Below, piece after piece: positions 47,691 to 56,210 of a stretch of 64,000 bases of DNA. Each line of letters begins with the position of its first letter. Within the stretch, counting starts at the first letter, position 1. Origin of the DNA: Durusdinium trenchii (taxonomy: Eukaryota; Sar; Dinophyceae; Suessiales; Symbiodiniaceae). The stretch is taken from assembly GCA_963970005.1 (NCBI GenBank), contig CAXAMN010022917.1:785968-849967 (forward strand), in the 5' to 3' direction. Both the position numbers and the translations under genes were made by a program. Under the pieces are notes generated by a model. The model made no database searches, was not told the origin of the DNA, and saw nothing but the letters and a program-made list of their open reading frames with translations.

Positions 47691-48199
47691 ATCCACCAGA
47701 CCGGATCCGCTCAAGTACAAACAGGCTCTCAACTTGCCAAGTTCATCCAAGTTCCCGAAGCCCACGTTCGCTGCCAATGTCTGCCAAAGCCTATATATAT
47801 AATATATATAAGACTTCCCCGTTTGGGCAACCCTCTCGTCCAAAGCAGCCAAGCTATCGGATTGCAAACCACACTGATCCTCTCTTAGCAAAGCTATCAT
47901 CAACATCTTGAGGACACCTAGGGGTCCGCCACAACTCACACTAGCAAAGCCAGCTCCACTCCTGCACTTATCCATTCCCTGCATGCAGGTCGCCCAGCAC
48001 ATCCTTCACACCAGCGGAGTAAGCCTTCTTCCTAGGAAGTGGGGAGGTTGAAGCCATCGGACGGTCAAGACATCCATAAAGAGGAGCTTTTTCCCTCTGC
48101 TCCCTCCCTTGCCTCGTCTTGGACTTTTCTTCGGATGAGCGCTTTACACTCCAAGAGCTTTCCTCATCCATCCCCCCATGAGCTCACACTCCTTCCAAA

Positions 48200-49431
48200 A
48201 GACTTCTTGCTCTTCTCGCCCCTTCATCCCCACCCTCCGCCGCCCTGGGCGGACCGTTCGACCTTCGTCCGCTCGGACCGTACCGCGTCATGCGGGGCCA
48301 GGCGTCGGACAGCCGGCCTCGATGGCTTGCTCCTGCGTCGGTAAGGTCGCAGGGCATCCTGCCACGATGTTGGTCACCTGGCGATCGGAACGAGGTCTGA
48401 CGGAACGAGGTCTGACGGACCCATATCAAGGGACTTGGATTCTCACCCATGGCGCAAATGAACCGATGAACCTGAAGTGCTGTGTCGAAAATTGGGCAAC
48501 CCACCGATGTGGGGTTGCTACCCTTGCTTGGGCAAGGCTGGCAAAACAGTTCAATGGACAGGTTCAATGCTCTTCCTGAAATTGCTCCAGGTTCTTCACA
48601 TGTGCATTGATTTCTGGCCTCGCTGGGGACCCAGGATCCCACGCCAGCTTTACTGACGAACTCGGTGGTACGGCACTTCAGGTTGCTGATGGTGTCCTGT
48701 GGAGGCTTCGTTGAAGCTTGTAGGGCATGTCAAGCAGCTGAGAGGCTGCGAGAACCTGAGAACCTCTACCTAAAACAGCAATGACTTAATGACTCAATGA
48801 CTCAAATCAGAAGGGACACCGTGCGGATTGTGTTTGACTCTTGAGGCTGGCGGGTAGCAAAAGGTTTGAAGTCCTCTGCCAACTTCAACTTCAAGGTATT
48901 TGGGCAAAACAGCTACAGTAGCTGAAACCTGCAAGGGTTCTACCGAAATGAACCCAGCGACCAGTGCAGGAAAGAAAGCCGGACCACTTTGTTGCTGTTG
49001 GCTCCGATCTCCATTCTCACGGCCAAGTCGCTCAAACCCCCGTGGCACGTCGATGGTCCTTGGTGGCCAGCACCGAGGGGCACATCTGCACGGAGGTTCC
49101 CTCAACAGCCTGCCAGGTTGGAATGACCTTGCTGATAGCCCTGGCGTTCTTCTCCTTAGCGCGCTGATGAAAGTTGCGTTCACGAACTGTTCGGCCCGAG
49201 AAGTGTGGCAACCCGGCCGACACAATGCAACACACCATGGACCATGCACCATTCGCCAAAGAAACAGCTGGGTTGCCCAGTCAACCCTGCAAGCCTCCAA
49301 CCTCCAAACGTGCATCTCCAAGAGGCCGCTTGTTCCTTGAGGCTGCCCACGCCACCAACCGCCTGCTGCGCCTGTTCAAACCATGGGAGCGTCCTGTGTG
49401 AGAGGACATCAACACTACCAGAAGCCAACAA
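48200..49431 (-). CDS. Weak exon candidates 3' of the PPR gene
   Basis: Candidate segments: 49400-49200 (FEQAQQAVGGVGSLKEQAAS), 49190-49032 (RERNFHQRAKEKNARAISKV), 48560-48440 (NLSIELFCQPCPSKGSNPTS). They are co-directional with the PPR exons and may include its 3' end or a separate gene. Confidence 0.3.
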
Positions 49432-49457
49432 GATGAAGTGGTCTCAAAATGAAAGGT

Positions 49458-50340
49458 TCAAGCCCAAGCTGATGATCGGAGGTGACGGCAAACACATCCA
49501 CCCCCGAACCAACAAGCCTCCCTAGCCCAGCGGCCTGCGAGATGATATCCAAGCGCCTCGTGACCTGTCAAGACGCTGCACGGCGTCAAAAGCAGCCTAG
49601 CAATTGGGCGGAGAAAAAAATAACACGCGCTCTTTCTTGCGCAGATCATCTCTTGCAACGATCTCAGCAACTGCTTCAGTGGCAGCTTCTCCAACACTTC
49701 CGGGAGTCCTCGTCCTCCGCTGAAAATCGGCTGCTTCTCCAGCCTCAAGGCCAGCTGCTCGACGGTTGCCAGGTCCGACACCTGTTGAACCTCAAGCAGC
49801 TGCCGCGCCCAGCGCCATGCAAAGCCCGCGGGCGCGGTGAGGATGGACTTCACGAGCGCATGCTGACTCATGCTGCTGCTGGGGAGTCTCACCTGAGACA
49901 TCTGCGATCCCAAGATCAGGGCTGAAAACCAGGGAGCCGATTCACTGTACCGGCTTAAGATTAAACCAATGGAGATGAGATCTGCCAGGTTCTTGGAGCA
50001 CATCTCATGAAAGAGCCCCGTGGCCAAACGCCAATGGCCAGAGTGCTCAAAGGAAGCAGCCACCGAATTGTACATGATCTCATGCGGCCTTAAGAGGTTC
50101 TCCTTCATTTTCCCCAACATGCACAAGGACTTGGGCCAAAGGTTGCAGTTGGCATAGGCAGAGGTGGTGGAACTGAAGCTGATCTCATCTCGAGCAGGCT
50201 CCGTGGCCAGTGTCTGCACGGACCACTCCCACTGGCTTCCGCGCGCACATGCATCCAGCGCAGAATTCAGGCTGATCGTGCTGCGGAGTGCAGGCCTACA
50301 AGACATCATCGCGAAGAGATCCTTGGCACAGCCCCACCTA
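49458..50340 (-). CDS. PPR protein gene, exon(s) downstream of the YR element
   Basis: Probable acceptor GTGCCAAG before DLFAMM. PPR-like units: TISLNSALDACARGSQWEWS, ISFSSTTSAYANCNLWPKSL, IMYNSVAASFEHSGHWRLAT. The later part (residues ~170 on) has shorter, weaker helical units (WRWARQLLEVQQVSDLATVE) and ends at a stop at 49458. It may include read-through intron at its 3' end. Its start lies about 140 bp from the B2 end of the retroelement. Confidence 0.65.
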
Positions 50341-50479
50341 CCCCACACCGACCAAGCAAAAGGAATGCCCAACAACACCTAAAATGCTCACCCGTTGTCA
50401 GATGCTCTGGGTTCCAAGCCGAATCTCCCACTTTACTCATATAACTACTTAAGTTCAAAAAAACATATATATATATATA

Positions 50480-50621
50480 TATTTAATCTGCACAATTCAA
50501 TTCTCAGATTTATCACACATGCTAACATCAAACTGCACTCTCTCGCTCTGCTGACTCCTTCAGCGCTTTTAGACAGCATCGGAGAGATCCAGTCTTGTCT
50601 CATGATCGGCCTCCCTCTTCC
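50480..50621 (-). repeat. Split direct repeat B2 (3' end of the YR element)
   Basis: Outer 142-bp copy of B, abutting (TA)n at about 50466-50480. The repeat ends at 50621, where similarity to B1 stops. Confidence 0.92.
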
Positions 50622-50671
50622 TACGGCAGGGTTAGGCTGTATGGTACAAATCATGGAAGATATCAACTTCC

Positions 50672-51103
50672 TTAGGACCAGTTCCACCTTTCAGTGGTAT
50701 TCTCAAGAACACGCTGTGCATTGGCAAAGGTAAAAGCAATCATTTGCGTCAATTCACGATCCAACGTGACTAGGGTTTCCCTTGTCACGGACATTCGCTG
50801 TGTCCATTGCGGATTCAGATTGTGGGTGTCAATGTTGTCCAAAACGTCATCGATGGACATGAGAGCGGTGCGAACCTTCTCGCGGAAGATCACGTAGCGT
50901 TGAAGCAGATGCAAATGAGCAACGAGTTGCTCCATAGGGTGGAGGGCGGGCCAAAAGCAACACGCGCAAACTAAAAGAGGTCCCACCCACCTCTCCCTTG
51001 AACAGAGACTACGTGTCATGAACAAATTCCGAATACAAGCTTCCAAGGAACGCAATGAAACATCTTCGAATTGAATCAAGTTTGTTTCACTAAACTGAAA
51101 CAA
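50672..51103 (-). CDS. Short ORF spanning repeat A2 and the A2-B2 spacer
   Basis: 143 aa. The first ~51 residues are encoded by A2 and are duplicated in A1, where the frame then diverges and stops after 65 aa (58422-58619). The remainder, from the spacer, looks helical (for example REKVRTALMSIDDVLDNID). I recognise no domain. It could be an accessory protein, or a by-chance frame in a leader/trailer region. Confidence 0.35.
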   Translation of the reverse strand: MFQFSETNLIQFEDVSLRSLEACIRNLFMTRSLCSRERWVGPLLVCACCFWPALHPMEQLVAHLHLLQRYVIFREKVRTALMSIDDVLDNIDTHNLNPQWTQRMSVTRETLVTLDRELTQMIAFTFANAQRVLENTTERWNWS

Positions 51104-51152
51104 ATACGTTTCGATTAAATAAGTTCTTTGTCAACTTCGTCAACTGCATTCA
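50951..51152 (-). repeat. Split direct repeat A2
   Basis: Second 202-bp copy of A. It adjoins B1 with a single intervening base (51153), forming the internal B1-A2 junction expected of split direct repeats. Confidence 0.92.
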
Positions 51153-51153
51153 T

Positions 51154-51295
51154 TATTTAATCTGCACAATTCAATTCTCAGATTTATCACACATGCTAAC
51201 ATCAAACTGCACTCTCTCGCTCTGCTGACTCCTTCAGCGCTTTTAGACAGCATCGGGGAGATCCAGTCTTGTCTCATGATCGGCCTCCCTCTTCC
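51154..51295 (-). repeat. Split direct repeat B1
   Basis: A 142-bp copy of B just 3' of the RT-RNase H stop codon. It differs from B2 at one position (GGGGAG here, GGAGAG near 50585). Confidence 0.92.
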
Positions 51296-51304
51296 CCCCA
51301 TTCT

Positions 51305-54300
51305 TCAGGAGGCGCTCAAAGGCTTGCTCGCTTCATCCAGCACTGACCTCAAGTCTGGCATAGGAACCCTTGAGGTTTCCGGCAACAATTCGTGAGGCAC
51401 CGATCTTGATGGTGGATCAGCTATGTTGCACTCTGAAGGCACTCTAGCGTACCATGGCAAAACGAACAACTCCTCTTCGACTTTGGCGAGGTGGTGCACA
51501 ATGTTGCAAAGAACCGGGTTCTTGGAATACCCCTTCAAAATCAAATACCTTGCGGCTTCATTGTCGATGAAACACAACAAATGTTTGGACCGCACCAGGT
51601 CCTGCCACACTCGGAAGGCGACTAGGACAACAAAGGCTTCAAGTTCTCCAATCGCCTGCTCCTGATCCTCAGCCATGAAGGATTCACAAAAGTCGCGGCT
51701 TGCTTCTCCACCAAACCAGCTCACTACACAACCAGTCTGGTCGATCAACACTCCACCGACACCACCCTCTTTGGCTTCACAGTCGAAGCAAGCGTCCGTG
51801 AACAAGAAGAAAACGTCTCCCACATCAGCTTTCACGAGACGAGGCTGGGCATTCAACAACCGTCCCTTGACTTGAAGCATGGCGCTCACCGTTTCATCGC
51901 TCAGTACTCCACGTTTCGGAGGGCGCAACACATGCTGGCCAAGAACATTGATCAATCGCTTGGTCGCCCGTCCAAAAAGTTGACCTTCTGCGAATCCCAA
52001 GCGGCCTTTGAGAGAAGTTGCTTCATGAGTGGTCAACCTTCGGCTCGACAGGGCACGATCGATCTGGTTCGAGAGGTCCTGCTTCCGCTTCTCCGTGTTG
52101 CGAACCATGACTCTACCCTCTGAGGTCTCGGAAAGATCAACCATCACCCCCAGCGCGGAGATCTCGTGGCTCATGCTGTCAGACTTCTCGCCACTCACGT
52201 CATATCTCCATCCCAACAGGTCCAGCAAGAGGCAGAACGACTGGTCTGTGTTCCTGGCTAAGTTGCTGGGGGCCACGCAAACGTAGTCATCGAAGTAACA
52301 CGTGACCATGATGCTCAAGGAGTGAGCGAGCCACTGGATCAGCCTGGCGCATCTGAGAAATCCAATCACAGACGCCTTGGCGCCGAACGGCAAAGAGTGC
52401 TGCTGAAACACCTCGGTGATCTTGAGGCTCGGGTTGTAGACGGCCAGCCGTGCCCACTTCAAAGAAGAGTCTGAGACCGCCAGCTGCCGGTATGCACTCT
52501 TCAAGTCGAAACTTCTGCCAAGCAACTCGGGGTTCACAGACTTGACCTCGCACAGGCGCATGTACTCGGCAATCATGGCAGCGATGCAATCCGTTCCGTC
52601 CACCGTGCACTTGCTTGTGACGTTGACGGCATCATTGACTTGGCTCTCAGAGTAGTTGTCGATGGGTCGAACCTTGCCTCCTTGAACGACTGCGAACCTC
52701 CGAGACAGACGGCCATGGGGCACCTCAGAGGGTGGAAGGCGTGAGAGCCAGCCCTTTTCCACCTCCTCGCAAGTCTTCTTCCATAGTTCTTCGTCGACCT
52801 CACTGTCGCCACTGGACTTGGTGGAATGAAAGATGGCCTCGTTGCTACTTTTGGCATGGTCGGCAAGGTCCTGGATGGACATGGTCGCTGGCTCAAAATC
52901 TCTGGGCAGAACGAGCCCTCCTCCTGCCTCGCCAACCAAATCAAACCCCTTCTCGATGAGATCCACAATGCCGGGGTCCGGGTAGTTCATGTCCTCAATG
53001 ATCTCCCTGAGCAGCAAGATCCTTTTTCCTTCGAGGATCTGTCTTCTATGGCTAGGCATCTTCTTGTGCAGGTCTGCTTCTTGTTTTCTGAGCTCCAGCG
53101 CTCTACGAGTCCATTTCTTGAACCATGCTGCTCTGTCGGTCACGATCTTTTCGAGCTTTTCGTTCACATTGCTACGAATGGCATTGGAGAGGTTGGAGTG
53201 CAAACTCTCGAACAGGTGCACTGGGTGCCCCCTGAGTAGCGCTTCTTTGATGAATGCTTCTTCACTCCATGGAACGCCAAATGCCACTTCAAACATGGTT
53301 GCCTTCTCACTGCTCTTCCCCCCGTCTTGGTGAGAAGGGGTCTGGGAGATGCGGAGGATGCGGGCATATGCTGGCAAGGTGGCATCGTCGGCGCCAAGGG
53401 TGGCAGGCAGCTTGGAGCCAACGCGAAACTTTGGTGCTCTCTGGAAACGTGCTGTTTCAACATGGCTGTAATCTTGCATAAATGCCAGGGACTTACGAGT
53501 TTGTTTGACTGTACTTGCCCTGGCTTTCTTGTCGGGATGTGCCGGCAGGACGGACTGCTCAAGGTCGAACTGTTTGGAGATGCTACGGAAGACGGCCGCT
53601 GCCCAAGCTTTGCATAACTCCAACGGGTATTCAACCTCCGCAGCTGTCGCGAAGCCTGTTTTTGTTCGGCCCCATGGCAAGTGTTTGTGATTTCCAGTGC
53701 AGTCACATGCCAACTCCTGCAGCTCTTTGATGTCGGTGGCGATCGCAGTTCTTTTGGGTCGGCTGCCACCGTACATGCAGGCACTGAACACGACGTAGAT
53801 GGGCGTGAGATGCTGCAAAACCATTCTCCAAAATTTGGTCAGCCAGAAAATGGATCGCTCTGGTTGTTCTAGCGACCATCTGATGTTGTTGAAGTGGCAA
53901 AACAGAATCAAGCGACAACAGACCTCGTACACTTTGTTTGCTAGCCGAGCTCGTTCTGCATCGTCTCCTGTCAGCCATGGGAGACCTTCAGGGTATGCAT
54001 CATTCCTCAAGGGCTGTGGCTGATATTCTCCATCGTTGAGGTCGATCTCGCGAGCCCGAGATGCAGTACCGCAAGGGATGCCCCAATGCGCGTAAGCACA
54101 GAGTGGATTCGATAACCAGCTCTTGGCAAGTGCTTCGCCATGTGGAGTTGTGAGGTCAACCTTGACGATGGGGCACTTGGATCTTGGTTTCACGACTCGA
54201 TCGACTCCATAGCTGGAGGTCAAGCCAAGCGCTCGCAGTTGGGCCGTTAGGCCACCTGTACCGGAGCAAAATTCGATGCAGAACGGCCTGGTCTCTTGTA

Positions 54301-54346
54301 TCTCGCCACCTTGTATAGGAACTGTATGGTGGTGTGGTGGCAGCCA
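51305..54346 (-). CDS. Methyltransferase-like / reverse transcriptase / RNase H polyprotein of the YR retroelement
   Basis: Open for about 1013 codons after a TGA at 54347-54349. No ATG occurs before the middle of the first domain, so no clean start exists. Domain 1: IEFCSGTGGLTAQLRALGL (cytosine-C5 methyltransferase motif I pattern), GIPCGTASRARE (motif IV Pro-Cys) and LEQPERSIFW (ENP-like); it may be inactive. Domain 2: RT of DIRS type with catalytic Asp in SFDLKSAYRQL and YFDDYV. Domain 3: RNase H with FLFTD, GELEAF, CFIDNEA and CNIADPPSR, so the D-E-D-D residues are present. Counting from the TTG at 54223, RT spans ~500-760 and RNase H ~800-940. Because all catalytic residues are intact, the element may be functional. 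The start is inferred to depend on splicing, frameshifting or a non-ATG codon. Confidence 0.9.
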   Translation of the reverse strand, partial: WLPPHHHTVPIQGGEIQETRPFCIEFCSGTGGLTAQLRALGLTSSYGVDRVVKPRSKCPIVKVDLTTPHGEALAKSWLSNPLCAYAHWGIPCGTASRAREIDLNDGEYQPQPLRNDAYPEGLPWLTGDDAERARLANKVYEVCCRLILFCHFNNIRWSLEQPERSIFWLTKFWRMVLQHLTPIYVVFSACMYGGSRPKRTAIATDIKELQELACDCTGNHKHLPWGRTKTGFATAAEVEYPLELCKAWAAAVFRSISKQFDLEQSVLPAHPDKKARASTVKQTRKSLAFMQDYSHVETARFQRAPKFRVGSKLPATLGADDATLPAYARILRISQTPSHQDGGKSSEKATMFEVAFGVPWSEEAFIKEALLRGHPVHLFESLHSNLSNAIRSNVNEKLEKIVTDRAAWFKKWTRRALELRKQEADLHKKMPSHRRQILEGKRILLLREIIEDMNYPDPGIVDLIEKGFDLVGEAGGGLVLPRDFEPATMSIQDLADHAKSSNEAIFHSTKSSGDSEVDEELWKKTCEEVEKGWLSRLPPSEVPHGRLSRRFAVVQGGKVRPIDNYSESQVNDAVNVTSKCTVDGTDCIAAMIAEYMRLCEVKSVNPELLGRSFDLKSAYRQLAVSDSSLKWARLAVYNPSLKITEVFQQHSLPFGAKASVIGFLRCARLIQWLAHSLSIMVTCYFDDYVCVAPSNLARNTDQSFCLLLDLLGWRYDVSGEKSDSMSHEISALGVMVDLSETSEGRVMVRNTEKRKQDLSNQIDRALSSRRLTTHEATSLKGRLGFAEGQLFGRATKRLINVLGQHVLRPPKRGVLSDETVSAMLQVKGRLLNAQPRLVKADVGDVFFLFTDACFDCEAKEGGVGGVLIDQTGCVVSWFGGEASRDFCESFMAEDQEQAIGELEAFVVLVAFRVWQDLVRSKHLLCFIDNEAARYLILKGYSKNPVLCNIVHHLAKVEEELFVLPWYARVPSECNIADPPSRSVPHELLPETSRVPMPDLRSVLDEASKPLSAS

Positions 54347-54522
54347 TCATGTTCTTCTTTGGGAAACTCTGCTGATCCTCTGCTTTGGAAACTGCTTTGA
54401 CAGACATCTGCAGCAGAAGATGAGATCTGTGCTCCTTGTTGATCTTCGTCAGCAGGAGAAACTTTGAATTGAATTCTCGGGACGACATCATGCTTGGGCT
54501 CGTCCCCAGCCCACCCTTTCTG

Positions 54523-55758
54523 TCACTTATTGGGGCACGAGTAGTGGGGGTGGTTCGTGGCACACACGTGCACGCCCTTTTCGCACGAGTCGCCTGCTGC
54601 TGCCTTGTCACAACCATCGATGTTGTAGGCGAAGCACAACCGTTTGCCTTCTGGCGTGGCCGAGGCACAATTCTTCAACTGGTAGGGCAACTTCCCGGAT
54701 CCACCAGTTTTGCCGCTGCCCTTCTTCCATTGTGTCTGCTTTGCACTCTTCCATGAAGAACTCTTTTCGTTGCTCCAGTTCTTCCATGACGCAGTTTCTG
54801 TTCTCTGCGTTGCCGGCTTCGCAGGCTTTGGGTGCGTCTTCTCCTGGGCTGTGGGCAGCATGTAGTACACGACTGTGTGGTCCTTGGGGAGGTTGTCGAT
54901 CAAAGCGTCCAAAGGCCGAGTCCCATCTGCGTGGGGTTTGATGCCGTCGCGGCTCAACTCCTGAAGTCGAAATAATGCTTGACGGTCTGCCCTGAGCAAC
55001 TGTGTCAACGTGGGTGCCTTGAAGTTTGGCGGCGGAGGCTGACGCATCAAGTTGAAGAGGTATTGAATCCATTTCTGGAAGATGTGAAAGTCGACCAAAC
55101 CCATTGCATCAAAGGCAAGGCTCCGGCGCGTCATGGCCTCCAACAGGTCCAGTTCTGTGCCAGTTGAGCATTGCTGCTCTGTAATTGAATCTTTGACCGT
55201 AATTCCAGTGCCACTGGTGTCCAGCTTCAACTCTTTGGGTGGCTTTGCTGAAGTGATCTCTTGCATCCGCGTGATGCACTTCGACGGTGCCAGGTACTTC
55301 AAGGTGTCAGCCTCCATCATTCCATTCAGCTGGTCGTAGACCTGGTGAGCCACCTCCATGTTCCCTTCCATTGACAATCCTTGGAGCCTCACACGTTGAT
55401 TGGCGATGCGTGAGCTCCGTTCTGCCGGTGGCATTTTCCTCAAGGTTGGATCAGCATTCGGGTCGGCTTGAGATCTGGCCAAGGCAACCACGGCAGTTTG
55501 TGCTTCGAAGATCAACCTCCTCATTGTTGCAAGGTCCCCAACCGTAATCCTGCCACCAGGGTCACTTGCCGTCATCAGGTTGCGAACGTCTTGTTCGGTG
55601 ACTGGCGTCGCAGGCTGACCACAACTGAAGGCCAACCGCCCCAATGTTGTGACCCCGGCATTCTTCAAAGCTTGAATCCAACCATCTTCCAGCCCCAAGT
55701 TCGCGGCCTGCTTTTCAAACGCTGCAGTGCTCTCCGTGAGGTTGGTAGCTGCCGCCAT
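54523..55758 (-). CDS. Gag-like protein of the YR retroelement
   Basis: 411 aa from ATG 55758; an upstream in-frame ATG at 55818 would add 20 residues. The later start is preferred because MAAATNLTESTAAFEKQ begins the ordered, helical-looking part. The body is helical and rich in Leu, Gln and Arg. A linker of Lys, Ser, Trp and Gly precedes a C-terminal Cys/His cluster: C-x7-C-x8-C-x4-H-x-C, then CATNHPHYSC. Gag-like proteins of DIRS-type elements commonly end in such a nucleic-acid-binding knuckle, so RNA or cDNA binding and particle assembly are the inferred roles. It ends about 180 bp before the RT frame opens; RT is in the -1 frame relative to it. Confidence 0.75.
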   Translation of the reverse strand: MAAATNLTESTAAFEKQAANLGLEDGWIQALKNAGVTTLGRLAFSCGQPATPVTEQDVRNLMTASDPGGRITVGDLATMRRLIFEAQTAVVALARSQADPNADPTLRKMPPAERSSRIANQRVRLQGLSMEGNMEVAHQVYDQLNGMMEADTLKYLAPSKCITRMQEITSAKPPKELKLDTSGTGITVKDSITEQQCSTGTELDLLEAMTRRSLAFDAMGLVDFHIFQKWIQYLFNLMRQPPPPNFKAPTLTQLLRADRQALFRLQELSRDGIKPHADGTRPLDALIDNLPKDHTVVYYMLPTAQEKTHPKPAKPATQRTETASWKNWSNEKSSSWKSAKQTQWKKGSGKTGGSGKLPYQLKNCASATPEGKRLCFAYNIDGCDKAAAGDSCEKGVHVCATNHPHYSCPNK

Positions 55759-56210
55759 GATCGAGGAAAGGCGTGCGAGCTTCAAGAAAACAAATTGTTG
55801 TAGCACATGAAAACACATGAAGCGTTCCTAGAACATGTCATTGAATTCACGTCTCCTTGAAATCACAGAGCCCTCAAGGCGGGATCGTTGCTGAGCCCTC
55901 ATGGCCACGATCATCAAAGAAGAAATTGAGACAACTCAGGGGCCCTCATGGCGCGAATCGAACCGAACGGGGCTCCTCAAGAGCATTTGCCCTCGTGGCC
56001 CAAGCTACGTCAAACAAAGAAAACACTGCGACCTCTTGTCAAAAGAAACAGGACCTCATGTCACCCAAACAAACGTCATGCTTGCCGTTCTAGTGACCTC
56101 ACGTCGAATGCGGCGGCAACTCAGCGAAACGCTCCACTGATGCAAGTTCATTCACCTCTAGCTCAACTCTCTACATTTTGAGTCGCTTTCTTAGGTAAAG
56201 CCTGCTGCCT

